DNA of 5,840 bases, from positions 1 through 5,840 of the forward strand of contig DNYO01000151.1 in NCBI GenBank assembly GCA_003506795.1, written 5' to 3'. The notes beneath the pieces are model-generated. The model was given only the letters and a program-made list of their open reading frames with translations. It ran no database searches and was not told the origin of the DNA. The stretch comes from Deltaproteobacteria bacterium. Its GTDB lineage: Bacteria > Desulfobacterota > Syntrophorhabdia > Syntrophorhabdales > Syntrophorhabdaceae. A program made the translations under genes and the position numbers. Each line of letters starts with the position of its first letter. Positions within the stretch are counted from its first letter, which is position 1. Below, in pieces: positions 1-5,647 of the stretch.

Positions 1-393
1 TTTGTCCTTCACGGTGAACTTGCAAGGACGATGAGCGCCAACGTGGGCATCTTCAGACAGCGGACAGAGACGGAAAAGGCCCTCGAAGAGATCGGACGCA
101 TCAAGGAACGATACCGCAACGTGGGCGTGTCATCGCCGTCGAGACACATGAACTACGAACTCATGAACGCCATCGAGCTCGAATACATGCTCGAGGTCGC
201 ACATACGATAACCCTCGGCGCATCCCTCAGGGAAGAGAGCAGGGGAGCCCATTTCCGCACGGATTTCCCGAAACGCAACGACGAGAAATGGCTCAAACAC
301 ACCATCGCCCGCGTGGCCGACGACACAAACCCCGGTATCTCTTTCCGGGACGTTTCCATTACCCGCTACAAGCCGATGGAGAGGGTCTATTGA
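1..393 (+). CDS. sdhA: Succinate dehydrogenase/fumarate reductase flavoprotein subunit, C-terminal part
   Basis: This is the last 130 residues of the FAD-binding catalytic subunit that interconverts succinate and fumarate at the membrane surface. The frame is open from base 1 and ends at TGA 391-393, so the gene starts outside the window. The visible part is the C-terminal helical domain. It shows the family string MSANVGIFR near the left edge, the helix HMNYELMNAIELEYMLEVA, and the strongly conserved S-R-G-A-H segment followed by DFPKRND and WLKH. The tail ending in YKPMERVY resembles the ends of B. subtilis-like and deltaproteobacterial homologues. The FAD-binding domain and substrate-binding arginines lie outside the window. 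It overlaps sdhB by 4 bases, so the two are co-transcribed and probably translationally coupled. The sequence cannot tell succinate oxidation from fumarate reduction, so frdA is an equally fair name. Confidence 0.93.
   Translation, partial: FVLHGELARTMSANVGIFRQRTETEKALEEIGRIKERYRNVGVSSPSRHMNYELMNAIELEYMLEVAHTITLGASLREESRGAHFRTDFPKRNDEKWLKHTIARVADDTNPGISFRDVSITRYKPMERVY
378..385 (+). promoter_or_regulatory. Ribosome binding site that fixes the TTG start of sdhB
   Basis: The purine-rich run GGAGAGGG sits 4 bases before the TTG at 390-392, and its GGAG core is 8 bases away. No ATG or GTG lies nearby in this frame. The upstream ATG at 288 would add 34 residues that have no counterpart in SdhB and that overlap the conserved end of sdhA out of frame. 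Confidence 0.7.
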
Positions 394-1130
394 TAACCGC
401 TTCGGCATATACGTTCAAGATACTGCGAACCGACAGGAAAAAGCCGGACGACACGCCGCGGTTTCAGACATACCGGGTGAAGGTCATCCCCGGGCTCACG
501 GTGCTCGGGGTCTTGAACAGGATCCGCGATGAGATCGACGGCACGCTCTCCTTCCGCTCGTCCTGCAGGTCCGCTGTGTGCGGGTCATGTGCAATGGTAA
601 TCAACGGCAGGATCGACCTCGCGTGTCGAACACAGGCGGCATCCTTCGGCACGAATACCATCATCCTGGAACCGCTTCCCAACATGGAGATCGTCAAGGA
701 CCTCGTGGTCGACATGACGCCCTTCTGGAAAATGTACGAGACGGTTAAACCCTGGCTCATCCGCAAAAGCACCGATCCGGAGAAAGAGATCGCGCAGAGC
801 GAAGAGGAAAGAAGCCGCATTGACCAGTTCATCAACTGTATTCTCTGCGCCTCCTGCTACGGGGCATGTCCCGTTATCGCCCGCGACCCGGAATACCTGG
901 GTCCAGCGGCGCTTGCCAAGCTGGAACGCTTTGTCCTCGACTCGCGTGACGAACGGCCCGACATTTTGCTGGATGATGTGAACAATGAACGGGGCGTATG
1001 GGGCTGCGACACGGTCCTCAAGTGCATAGAGGCCTGCCCAAAGGACGTGCGACCCACCGATTCCATCGTGGGCCTGAGGAAGGCCCTTGTCGGGAAAAAG
1101 GCAAGAAGACTGTTCGGGATAAAGAAATGA
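390..1130 (+). CDS. sdhB: Succinate dehydrogenase/fumarate reductase iron-sulfur subunit
   Basis: A 246-residue iron-sulfur subunit of normal family length (E. coli SdhB is 238) that carries electrons between FAD in SdhA and the quinone site. The plant-ferredoxin-like N-terminal domain binds the [2Fe-2S] cluster with Cys59, Cys64, Cys67 and Cys79. The C-terminal helical domain has CILCASCYGACP (Cys150, 153, 156, 160) and CDTVLKCIEACP (Cys206, 212, 216), the full set for the [4Fe-4S] and [3Fe-4S] clusters. The two adjacent Trp and the His that line the ubiquinone site in E. coli (Trp163, Trp164, His207) are replaced here by Arg/Asp-type residues and Asp207, which fits a different quinone or anchor type (inference). 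The TTG start was chosen from the ribosome site and the TTGA overlap with sdhA. The stop overlaps the Rieske gene start as ATGA. No membrane anchor subunit follows, so sdhC may precede sdhA outside the window. Confidence 0.95.
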   Translation: MITASAYTFKILRTDRKKPDDTPRFQTYRVKVIPGLTVLGVLNRIRDEIDGTLSFRSSCRSAVCGSCAMVINGRIDLACRTQAASFGTNTIILEPLPNMEIVKDLVVDMTPFWKMYETVKPWLIRKSTDPEKEIAQSEEERSRIDQFINCILCASCYGACPVIARDPEYLGPAALAKLERFVLDSRDERPDILLDDVNNERGVWGCDTVLKCIEACPKDVRPTDSIVGLRKALVGKKARRLFGIKK

Positions 1131-1597
1131 AGCTCGACTATTCACTGGTGACGCGCAGGACGTTCCTCAACACCCTCTTCGGGGGCTGGCTTGCCGCCCT
1201 GGCGGCGGGGAGCGCATATGCCCTTCTCAGGTTCATCTTCCCGACACTGGGAAAAGAACCTGATTTTGTAATTCTTAACAAAGGCGACTTCCTCGACATC
1301 CCGGTAAACTCTGTCAAACCCTTCGCCTGGGGAGGCAAACTCGGTCTTTTCTTCAAAAAGGATGACGGCGCCACTCAGGCCTTGAAGGGCGTCTGCACCC
1401 ACATGGAATGCAACATAACCTACCGGCCTGACGTGAAGAAGTTCTATTGCGCCTGCCACAAGGGCTGGTTCGACGAGAATGGAAAGAACATCGAGGGGCC
1501 TCCGCCGAAGCCCCTCGAGATCTTCGACATTACGATCGAGGACGACAAACTTATCATAGCAAAAAAGGGAGTGAAGGTTGAGTTGCCGAAGGCTTAA
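1127..1597 (+). CDS. Rieske [2Fe-2S] protein of a cytochrome bc-type complex
   Basis: A 156-residue Rieske protein (PetC/QcrA type) that takes one electron from quinol at the outer face of the membrane. The N-terminus has a twin-arginine motif, VTRRTFL (Arg10-Arg11), followed by one hydrophobic segment at about 17-38 that serves as Tat signal and membrane anchor. The cluster box I is CTHMEC (ligands Cys90 and His92) and box II is CACHKGWFD (ligands Cys108 and His111). Cys95 and Cys110 can form the usual disulfide. PPPKPLEIFDI is the proline loop plus the strand after it. The Ser and Tyr that raise the potential in ubiquinol enzymes (bovine CHGSHYD) are Gly113 and Phe115 here, which suggests a low-potential, menaquinol-type cluster. 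The start ATG overlaps the sdhB stop as ATGA, with GGGA 7 bases upstream. A start at 998 in the same frame would lie inside sdhB and hide the Tat signal, so it was rejected. Confidence 0.93.
   Translation: MKLDYSLVTRRTFLNTLFGGWLAALAAGSAYALLRFIFPTLGKEPDFVILNKGDFLDIPVNSVKPFAWGGKLGLFFKKDDGATQALKGVCTHMECNITYRPDVKKFYCACHKGWFDENGKNIEGPPPKPLEIFDITIEDDKLIIAKKGVKVELPKA
1567..1571 (+). promoter_or_regulatory. Ribosome binding site for the TTG start of cytochrome b
   Basis: GGGAG lies 6 bases before the TTG at 1578-1580, inside the end of the Rieske gene. The frame then reads MSCRRLKDWV, matching the short amphipathic N-terminus of b6-type cytochromes. No ATG or GTG gives an equally long N-terminus. 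Confidence 0.6.
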
Positions 1598-2642
1598 AGA
1601 CTGGGTCGGCGAACGGTATGACATCGAGGGGCTCCGGGGGTTCATCCGGAACAAATACGTCCCCTCCCATCGTATGGATGTCTGGTATTTTGCAGGCGGG
1701 CTGACCCTCTTCCTTTTTATATTTCAGTTCATAACGGGCATGGCGCTTGCCCTCTACTATGTCCCGCAGGCGGAACACGCCCACAAAAGCATCATCGACA
1801 TCGTGACGAAGCTCAACATGGGATGGCTCTTCCGTTCGCTCCATCACTGGGGGGCACAGCTCGCGATCGCCGTCCTCTTCGTTCACGTTTTCAGCACCCT
1901 CCTTCTCAAGGCCTACCGGAAACCCAGGGAGCTCCTCTGGGTCACCGGTTTCGTGATGCTTGTCATCTCCATCTTCTTCGGCCTCAGCGGGTATTTTCTG
2001 CTCTGGGACGAGAGGGCCTTCGCGGCGGTGAGGGTGGCAACGGGAGGCGCCGGGAATCTTCCCCTTATCGGGGGATTCGTGAAGGGTTTCCTGCGTGGTG
2101 ACCTCGACGTGACGGGTGAGACGCTGACACGTTTTTACGCCTTCCATGTAGCCATCCTTCCCCTTGTCACTATTGCAGTCACCGGGCTGCACGTAGTCCT
2201 CGTTCAGCTCCACGGAATGAGTGTTCCCCTCTCGCAGCAGAACCGGCAGCGCAAACCGGAGCCGTTCTTTCCGAACCTTTTCTATAAAGACCTCATCGTG
2301 TGGCTTATTTGCCTTGGTGTTGTCGTTACCCTTGCAGCGCTCTTTCCGCCCCAGATCGGAGTGAAAGCCGATCCGCTCGCCCCGGCGCCGGAAAATATCA
2401 AGCCTGAATGGTACTTCCTTTTTCTCTTCCAGACACTCAAACTTTTTCCCGGCGAGATAGCGGGACTCAACGGAGAAACCATCGCCATAATTATCATCTC
2501 CGCCGCCATAGTATTCTTTTTCCTCATTCCCTTTTTTGACAGACGGTCAGCGGCAGGGCGCCCAAGTCGCCTGTTCACCTGGATCGGCATCTTCTATCTT
2601 GTCTATTTCACCGTCATGACGGTAATAGGCTTCTTAACCTAG
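1578..2642 (+). CDS. Cytochrome b, fused b6/subunit-IV type, of a bc-type quinol-oxidising complex
   Basis: A 354-residue integral membrane diheme cytochrome b that works with the Rieske protein in quinol oxidation. The N-terminal half is b6-like: LFRSLHHWG with heme ligands His89 and His103 (13 residues between), KPRELLWVTG, then TRFYAFH and GLH with ligands His190 and His205. The 14 residues between the second pair is the spacing of b6 proteins, against 13 in mitochondrial-type cytochrome b. The C-terminal half (about 230-354) is subunit-IV-like, with the Qo-site motif PEWY at 276-279 and three further hydrophobic helices. The two halves are one chain, and the eighth helix of long cytochromes b is absent. 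The Cys that anchors the extra heme in b6f is Phe38 (WYFAGG against FYCLGG). The conserved Pro of the LPW segment after helix C is Leu142 (GYFLLWD). The gene overlaps the Rieske gene by 20 bases. Confidence 0.94.
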   Translation: MSCRRLKDWVGERYDIEGLRGFIRNKYVPSHRMDVWYFAGGLTLFLFIFQFITGMALALYYVPQAEHAHKSIIDIVTKLNMGWLFRSLHHWGAQLAIAVLFVHVFSTLLLKAYRKPRELLWVTGFVMLVISIFFGLSGYFLLWDERAFAAVRVATGGAGNLPLIGGFVKGFLRGDLDVTGETLTRFYAFHVAILPLVTIAVTGLHVVLVQLHGMSVPLSQQNRQRKPEPFFPNLFYKDLIVWLICLGVVVTLAALFPPQIGVKADPLAPAPENIKPEWYFLFLFQTLKLFPGEIAGLNGETIAIIIISAAIVFFFLIPFFDRRSAAGRPSRLFTWIGIFYLVYFTVMTVIGFLT

Positions 2643-2650
2643 GGGTATAC

Positions 2651-2902
2651 ATGGTCCGCAGGATCCTTCTCATCGTCGTTCTCTTCCTCGTCCATGCAGG
2701 CGCGCTTTTCGGCGCGGATCAGAAGATCGAGGTCTTTCCCGCGGCCCCCTACGACCGCCATACGATCTATCAGGCGCTCGTTTTCTTCTGGATAGGCATT
2801 GTCGGCCTTATCGTTATCATTGTCATGAAGTTGAGAGAGATAAAACGCATCCAGGATATGGATATCGACAAAGATGAAAATGACGCGCCTTTCCTTGACT
2901 AA
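2651..2902 (+). CDS. Small bitopic membrane protein of unknown function, candidate bc-complex subunit
   Basis: An 83-residue protein I do not recognise. Residues 3-21 are a signal-like hydrophobic stretch after two Arg. Residues 22-41 form a short polar segment that would face the periplasm. Residues 42-59 (ALVFFWIGIVGLIVIIVM) form a clear transmembrane helix, followed by a positive KLREIKR patch and a very acidic tail rich in Asp and Glu. It has no Cys and no CxxCH, so it binds no heme c. AGGGG at 2641-2645 lies 5 bases before the ATG, and only 8 bases separate it from the cytochrome b stop. It is therefore almost certainly the last gene of the sdh-Rieske-cytochrome b operon. By position it could be a small structural or assembly subunit of the bc complex, which is inference. 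Coding is supported by the good ribosome site and the sensible topology. Confidence 0.75.
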   Translation: MVRRILLIVVLFLVHAGALFGADQKIEVFPAAPYDRHTIYQALVFFWIGIVGLIVIIVMKLREIKRIQDMDIDKDENDAPFLD

Positions 2903-2923
2903 GCGGCTCCAAACCTTTATTAT
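2895..2923 (+). promoter_or_regulatory. Sigma70-type promoter for the downstream 631-residue protein
   Basis: A -35 box TTGACT (2895-2900, 5 of 6 consensus) and a -10 box TATTAT (2918-2923, 5 of 6 consensus) are separated by exactly 17 bases. The -35 overlaps the stop codon of the small membrane protein gene. A start at the A of 2931 would leave a leader of about 5 bases before the ATG at 2936. The AT-rich patch stands out from its GC-richer surroundings. The boxes are read directly; activity is inferred. Confidence 0.6.
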
Positions 2924-2935
2924 TTTCTCTATCCT

Positions 2936-4831
2936 ATGCAAAAAACTATCGTGCGTAACTCGCTCATATCCCGTCGAGGACTTCAACAGCTCCTCGCCCT
3001 CCCCGAGGAAGATCTTGTCTATGTATCCCTCCTGGAAATACTGGCAAAATTTCAGGACATAAAGCAGTTCGCCAGCGAGATACACACCGAGATCCACCTC
3101 ATAAAGCCCGTGCTCAAGATACTGGGTTACGCCTACGAGTCGAAGCCGAAATACTTCGACGACGCCATAAAAGGACCCGACGTGGCCCTCTTCGCCACAG
3201 AGACACAACGGGACCGGACATCTCCCCTGTGGGGAACGCCCGAATACTATGAGAACACGCTGGGGGTTCTGCTGCTGAAGCGTTTCGGGCGTAATCTCGA
3301 GGAGGGTGTCAGTGGCTTCTATCTTGCCTTCGAGAACCGCATACCTCTCTACCAGCTTTTCTATTTCCTGAAGAACACGAAGACGCCCTGGGGCATTCTC
3401 ACCAACGGTAAACAATGGATGTTGATGAAGAAACCCCTCGCCTATGAAACGAGGGTGTTTTCCATTGACCTGGAAGAGGCCATCGAGACGAACGACAGGG
3501 ACGCCCTTCACCTTTTCTGCAAGATCTTTTCCCTGAACGGCCTGTCCAAAACTCTCGTCGAACTTCACGAGGGGGAGCGTCAATCTCTCATAGGACGCCT
3601 TAAGGAAAAGAAGGCGTCATTGCGCAATGCCATCGCAGGCTTCAAGCGAAAAACCGATGTTTTCCCCAGGATTGTCGGCGGGCTTTCGGACCTTTTCGCG
3701 GAAGATGTCTTTACCACAACGAGGAATTACCTCAGCGACAATAACGTATGGGTGGCCAAAAGAACCACGCCGGCCGACACTGTCGACGATTTCGACCTGG
3801 CGGATATATCTTCCTATCTCCTCAATAAAAAGGGGGCAAGCCCCTCCATCGATCTGGAAAAGATACTCTTCGGAACAAGATCGGGGCACATGGCAAAGGA
3901 CGACCTGCTCTCCTTGAAGATCCTCGACATGACACCCGGCTTCGGCAATATCACATCGGACCTCGTCGATGGCATCGCTTATTTCTCTTTTATTCTGCCC
4001 TATCGCGACAAGAGCACCTTCATTGCAAAATGGGAGGATGAGAAGACCCTCAAACCGTACATCCTGCAGAAACTGCTCTACGGTATCGAAAAATCTCATG
4101 TCGCCTTCGATATCCTGCAGTATGCGATGAAGGGCCGGTATGGGACCGATGCGGTAAATCACAGGTTCGGCAATCCCCTGATCGGGATGTCTCTTGCCGA
4201 CATAGTACCCCACGTGGACACGAAAAACCAGATGGGTCTCTTTTCGAAAAACCCCCTCGATATCCTCGCCGATATCAGGAAGATGTACCGCCACTATTTC
4301 TCCCTCTCGGAAAAGATACGGGAGGACATGGCGATAAGAGAGGAGCTTGCCGAAAGGCTGGCGGTATACTGCGGACGGATACGCGACGTGATGGACCTCA
4401 TTACGGCCACCTATTTCAGCAAGGCGGTGGACGAAAGAGGGATCCATGAAACCCTCGTCATGCTCGGCTCCGAAGGTGATTCCTGGAACTCGCTGACATC
4501 CCGCGACTGGTTTGCCGAAGCAAAGCGCATCGCCAGGCGCAATGGTTTCTTTCACCTGGAAATCGAGTTCCCCTTCCTCGTCGACGGAGCTTTTGACTAC
4601 ATCTTTGTCCAGCCATCCCTGACCCACATATGGGAAGACCCTTTCCCTCTCCCGGAGGTTGCAAAGGCCTATATAAAACGGGGAATGACCTATCTGAAGC
4701 CGGAAGGAACCATGGTGATGATTCTGGAACAACCCGATGAGGAGCTTTTCAGGGAACTCGCCCGATCGAAACGCTATGATACCCAGGCAGAGGGGAGCAC
4801 GATCCTCCTCAGGAAGAAAAGAACGACATAA
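2936..4831 (+). CDS. Degenerate Eco57I-class (type IIG-like) restriction-modification protein, probable pseudoenzyme
   Basis: A 631-residue protein with the domain order of single-chain type IIG/Eco57I restriction-methyltransferases. The N-terminal part (about 45-180) matches their nuclease domain: LIKPVLKILGY, PDVALF (Asp82), VLLLKRFGRNLE where VEAKRWGRPLD is usual, then QLFYFL and WGILTNGKQW. The acidic residue of the D-ExK signature is Leu113; Lys115 remains. The methyltransferase part starts with KILDMTPGFG (331-337, D-x3-G-x-G where DPACGSG is usual). YGIEKSHVAFDILQYAM (382-398) and GNPLIG (412-417) follow. Then comes FFHLEIEFPFLVDGAFDYIF (538-557), where the catalytic NPPY has become VQPS (558-561). 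AYIKRGMTYLKPEG matches the strands after the catalytic loop, and the chain ends soon after, without a target-recognition domain. No Shine-Dalgarno sequence precedes ATG 2936; an in-frame GTG at 2951 is the alternative. The frame is unbroken and its composition resembles its neighbours. The family call is fairly sure, loss of activity likely, the role unknown. Confidence 0.8.
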   Translation: MQKTIVRNSLISRRGLQQLLALPEEDLVYVSLLEILAKFQDIKQFASEIHTEIHLIKPVLKILGYAYESKPKYFDDAIKGPDVALFATETQRDRTSPLWGTPEYYENTLGVLLLKRFGRNLEEGVSGFYLAFENRIPLYQLFYFLKNTKTPWGILTNGKQWMLMKKPLAYETRVFSIDLEEAIETNDRDALHLFCKIFSLNGLSKTLVELHEGERQSLIGRLKEKKASLRNAIAGFKRKTDVFPRIVGGLSDLFAEDVFTTTRNYLSDNNVWVAKRTTPADTVDDFDLADISSYLLNKKGASPSIDLEKILFGTRSGHMAKDDLLSLKILDMTPGFGNITSDLVDGIAYFSFILPYRDKSTFIAKWEDEKTLKPYILQKLLYGIEKSHVAFDILQYAMKGRYGTDAVNHRFGNPLIGMSLADIVPHVDTKNQMGLFSKNPLDILADIRKMYRHYFSLSEKIREDMAIREELAERLAVYCGRIRDVMDLITATYFSKAVDERGIHETLVMLGSEGDSWNSLTSRDWFAEAKRIARRNGFFHLEIEFPFLVDGAFDYIFVQPSLTHIWEDPFPLPEVAKAYIKRGMTYLKPEGTMVMILEQPDEELFRELARSKRYDTQAEGSTILLRKKRTT

Positions 4832-4838
4832 AGGCGGA

Positions 4839-4876
4839 CAGGGACCCTTCTCCCGGCAGGTTTTTGCCGTTCCCTG
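4839..4876. terminator. Candidate hairpin in the convergent gap
   Basis: The 61-base gap between the two convergent genes holds nested inverted repeats: outer CAGGGA (4839-4844) with TCCCTG (4871-4876), inner CGGCA (4854-4858) with TGCCG (4865-4869) around a 6-base loop. The unpaired stretch 4845-4853 on one side makes the whole structure imperfect, and no T-run follows on either strand. It could end transcription of both genes, but it is not a textbook intrinsic terminator. Confidence 0.3.
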
Positions 4877-4892
4877 AAACCCGAAACCACGT

Positions 4893-5630
4893 TTAGAACA
4901 CCAGCTTTTTCAAAAGCTTGTACGACCTGAAGTCTACGTCTATGTGGTAGATTATGAAGCCTTCCATTATCTCCTGGGCCTCGCGTTCAAGGGAGGTGTC
5001 AGCGAAGCCGCCCCGCATGGTCTTTGCCGCGAGGAAGCCCGGTATAAGGCCTTCAGCGCATCTTTTGTGCGGCAGCGATCTGGCGCATGCGCCGCAGAGG
5101 ATGCCGCCGCGTTCCCGGGAGAAGTGGAGCCTTTGCCTCTCTTCCATCTGCGCTCCGCAGCACACGCAGGTGTCGAAATTGGGGTGATATCCAAGGATAT
5201 CGAGCATGAGCAATTGATAATGGAGAATATCGGGATAGGCGGGGTCCCTCGTCCGGGCAAGGTCGATGAATTCTTTTAATGTAGTGAAAAGGGGCTCGTG
5301 CGGCTCTCTTTCCTTTGTAAGCCTGTCGACGAATTCGGCGAAAAAAGCGGCGCTGCATGCCCTGCGGATGTTGGTTTCGATTCCGTTGTTGGCTCCCAGC
5401 AGATCGGCATTCTCAATCCGTACCATTGTGCGGCCCGGTTTTTCAAAGTATTCGACACCGATATGGTTGAAGGGTTCCAGGGTGTTCATGAATCGCTTTT
5501 GACTCTTGCCGGCGCCCTTCGCGATGGCAGACACCTTTCCCGCGTGGAGAGCGAAAAGATGAATGATCCTGTCCGATTCGCCGTAAGCGCGCTTTGAAAG
5601 AACGATAGCTTCATCCTTGTGGAGAGACAT
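4893..5630 (-). CDS. recO: DNA repair protein RecO
   Basis: A 245-residue RecO, which in the RecFOR pathway binds single-stranded DNA and SSB and helps load RecA at gaps. Length is normal (about 240-250). The N-terminal OB-fold (about 1-80) opens with DEAIVLSKRAYGESDRI, the typical RecO start, followed by GKVSAIAKGAGKS and LEPF. The C-terminal helical domain carries HYQLLMLDILGYHPNFDTC and a four-Cys zinc site: Cys155 and Cys158 (CVCC), then Cys179 and Cys182 (CGAC), present in many but not all RecO proteins. The start at 5628-5630 is favoured by AGGTG 8 bases upstream. An in-frame TAA at 5631-5633 directly before the ATG rules out a longer form. It lies 17 bases after the stop of the gene entering from the right edge, so it is probably transcribed with it. 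It converges with the degenerate restriction-modification gene. Confidence 0.95.
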   Translation of the reverse strand: MSLHKDEAIVLSKRAYGESDRIIHLFALHAGKVSAIAKGAGKSQKRFMNTLEPFNHIGVEYFEKPGRTMVRIENADLLGANNGIETNIRRACSAAFFAEFVDRLTKEREPHEPLFTTLKEFIDLARTRDPAYPDILHYQLLMLDILGYHPNFDTCVCCGAQMEERQRLHFSRERGGILCGACARSLPHKRCAEGLIPGFLAAKTMRGGFADTSLEREAQEIMEGFIIYHIDVDFRSYKLLKKLVF

Positions 5631-5638
5631 TTACCGGG

Positions 5639-5643
5639 CACCT
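5639..5643 (-). promoter_or_regulatory. Ribosome binding site of recO
   Basis: On the - strand AGGTG lies 8 bases before the recO ATG, within the 17-base spacer between recO and the preceding gene. It supports the chosen start. Confidence 0.55.
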
Positions 5644-5647
5644 GTGT

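Noticed and set aside
288..389. Upstream ATG extension of sdhB by 34 codons
   Set aside because: The extra residues are basic and unlike any SdhB, overlap conserved sdhA sequence out of frame, and lack a ribosome site. TTG 390 fits far better.
998..1126. Upstream ATG extension of the Rieske gene by 43 codons
   Set aside because: It would run through the cluster-binding end of sdhB and place the Tat motif in the middle of the protein.
1554..2213. Open frame of 219 codons on the - strand opposite cytochrome b
   Set aside because: It is rich in charged residues because it is the complement of membrane-helix codons; it has no domain.
2639..3583. Open frame of 314 codons on the - strand crossing the small membrane gene and the next gene
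   Set aside because: It spans two convincing + strand genes and a promoter, and its translation is low in family-like features.
3617..4732. Long open frame of 371 codons on the - strand opposite the degenerate restriction-modification gene
   Set aside because: Its translation has no recognisable domain, while the + strand frame shows clear family motifs over the same bases. Such antisense frames are common in GC-rich coding DNA.
2936..4831. Treating the restriction-modification-like gene as a decaying pseudogene
   Set aside because: There is no frameshift or internal stop over 631 codons, the structural segments around the lost motifs are preserved, and a good promoter precedes it. Recent inactivation by point changes cannot be fully excluded from one sequence.
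2936..4831. A BREX (PglX) or other multi-gene defence island
   Set aside because: Only one restriction-modification-like gene is present, and its neighbours are respiratory genes and recO. No PglZ, BrxC or other defence partner is seen in the window.
4903..4918. Perfect inverted repeat AGCTTTT-TC-AAAAGCT as a terminator
   Set aside because: It lies inside the last codons of recO (Lys-Leu-Leu-Lys-Lys-Leu), is AT-rich with a 2-base loop, and has no following T-run.
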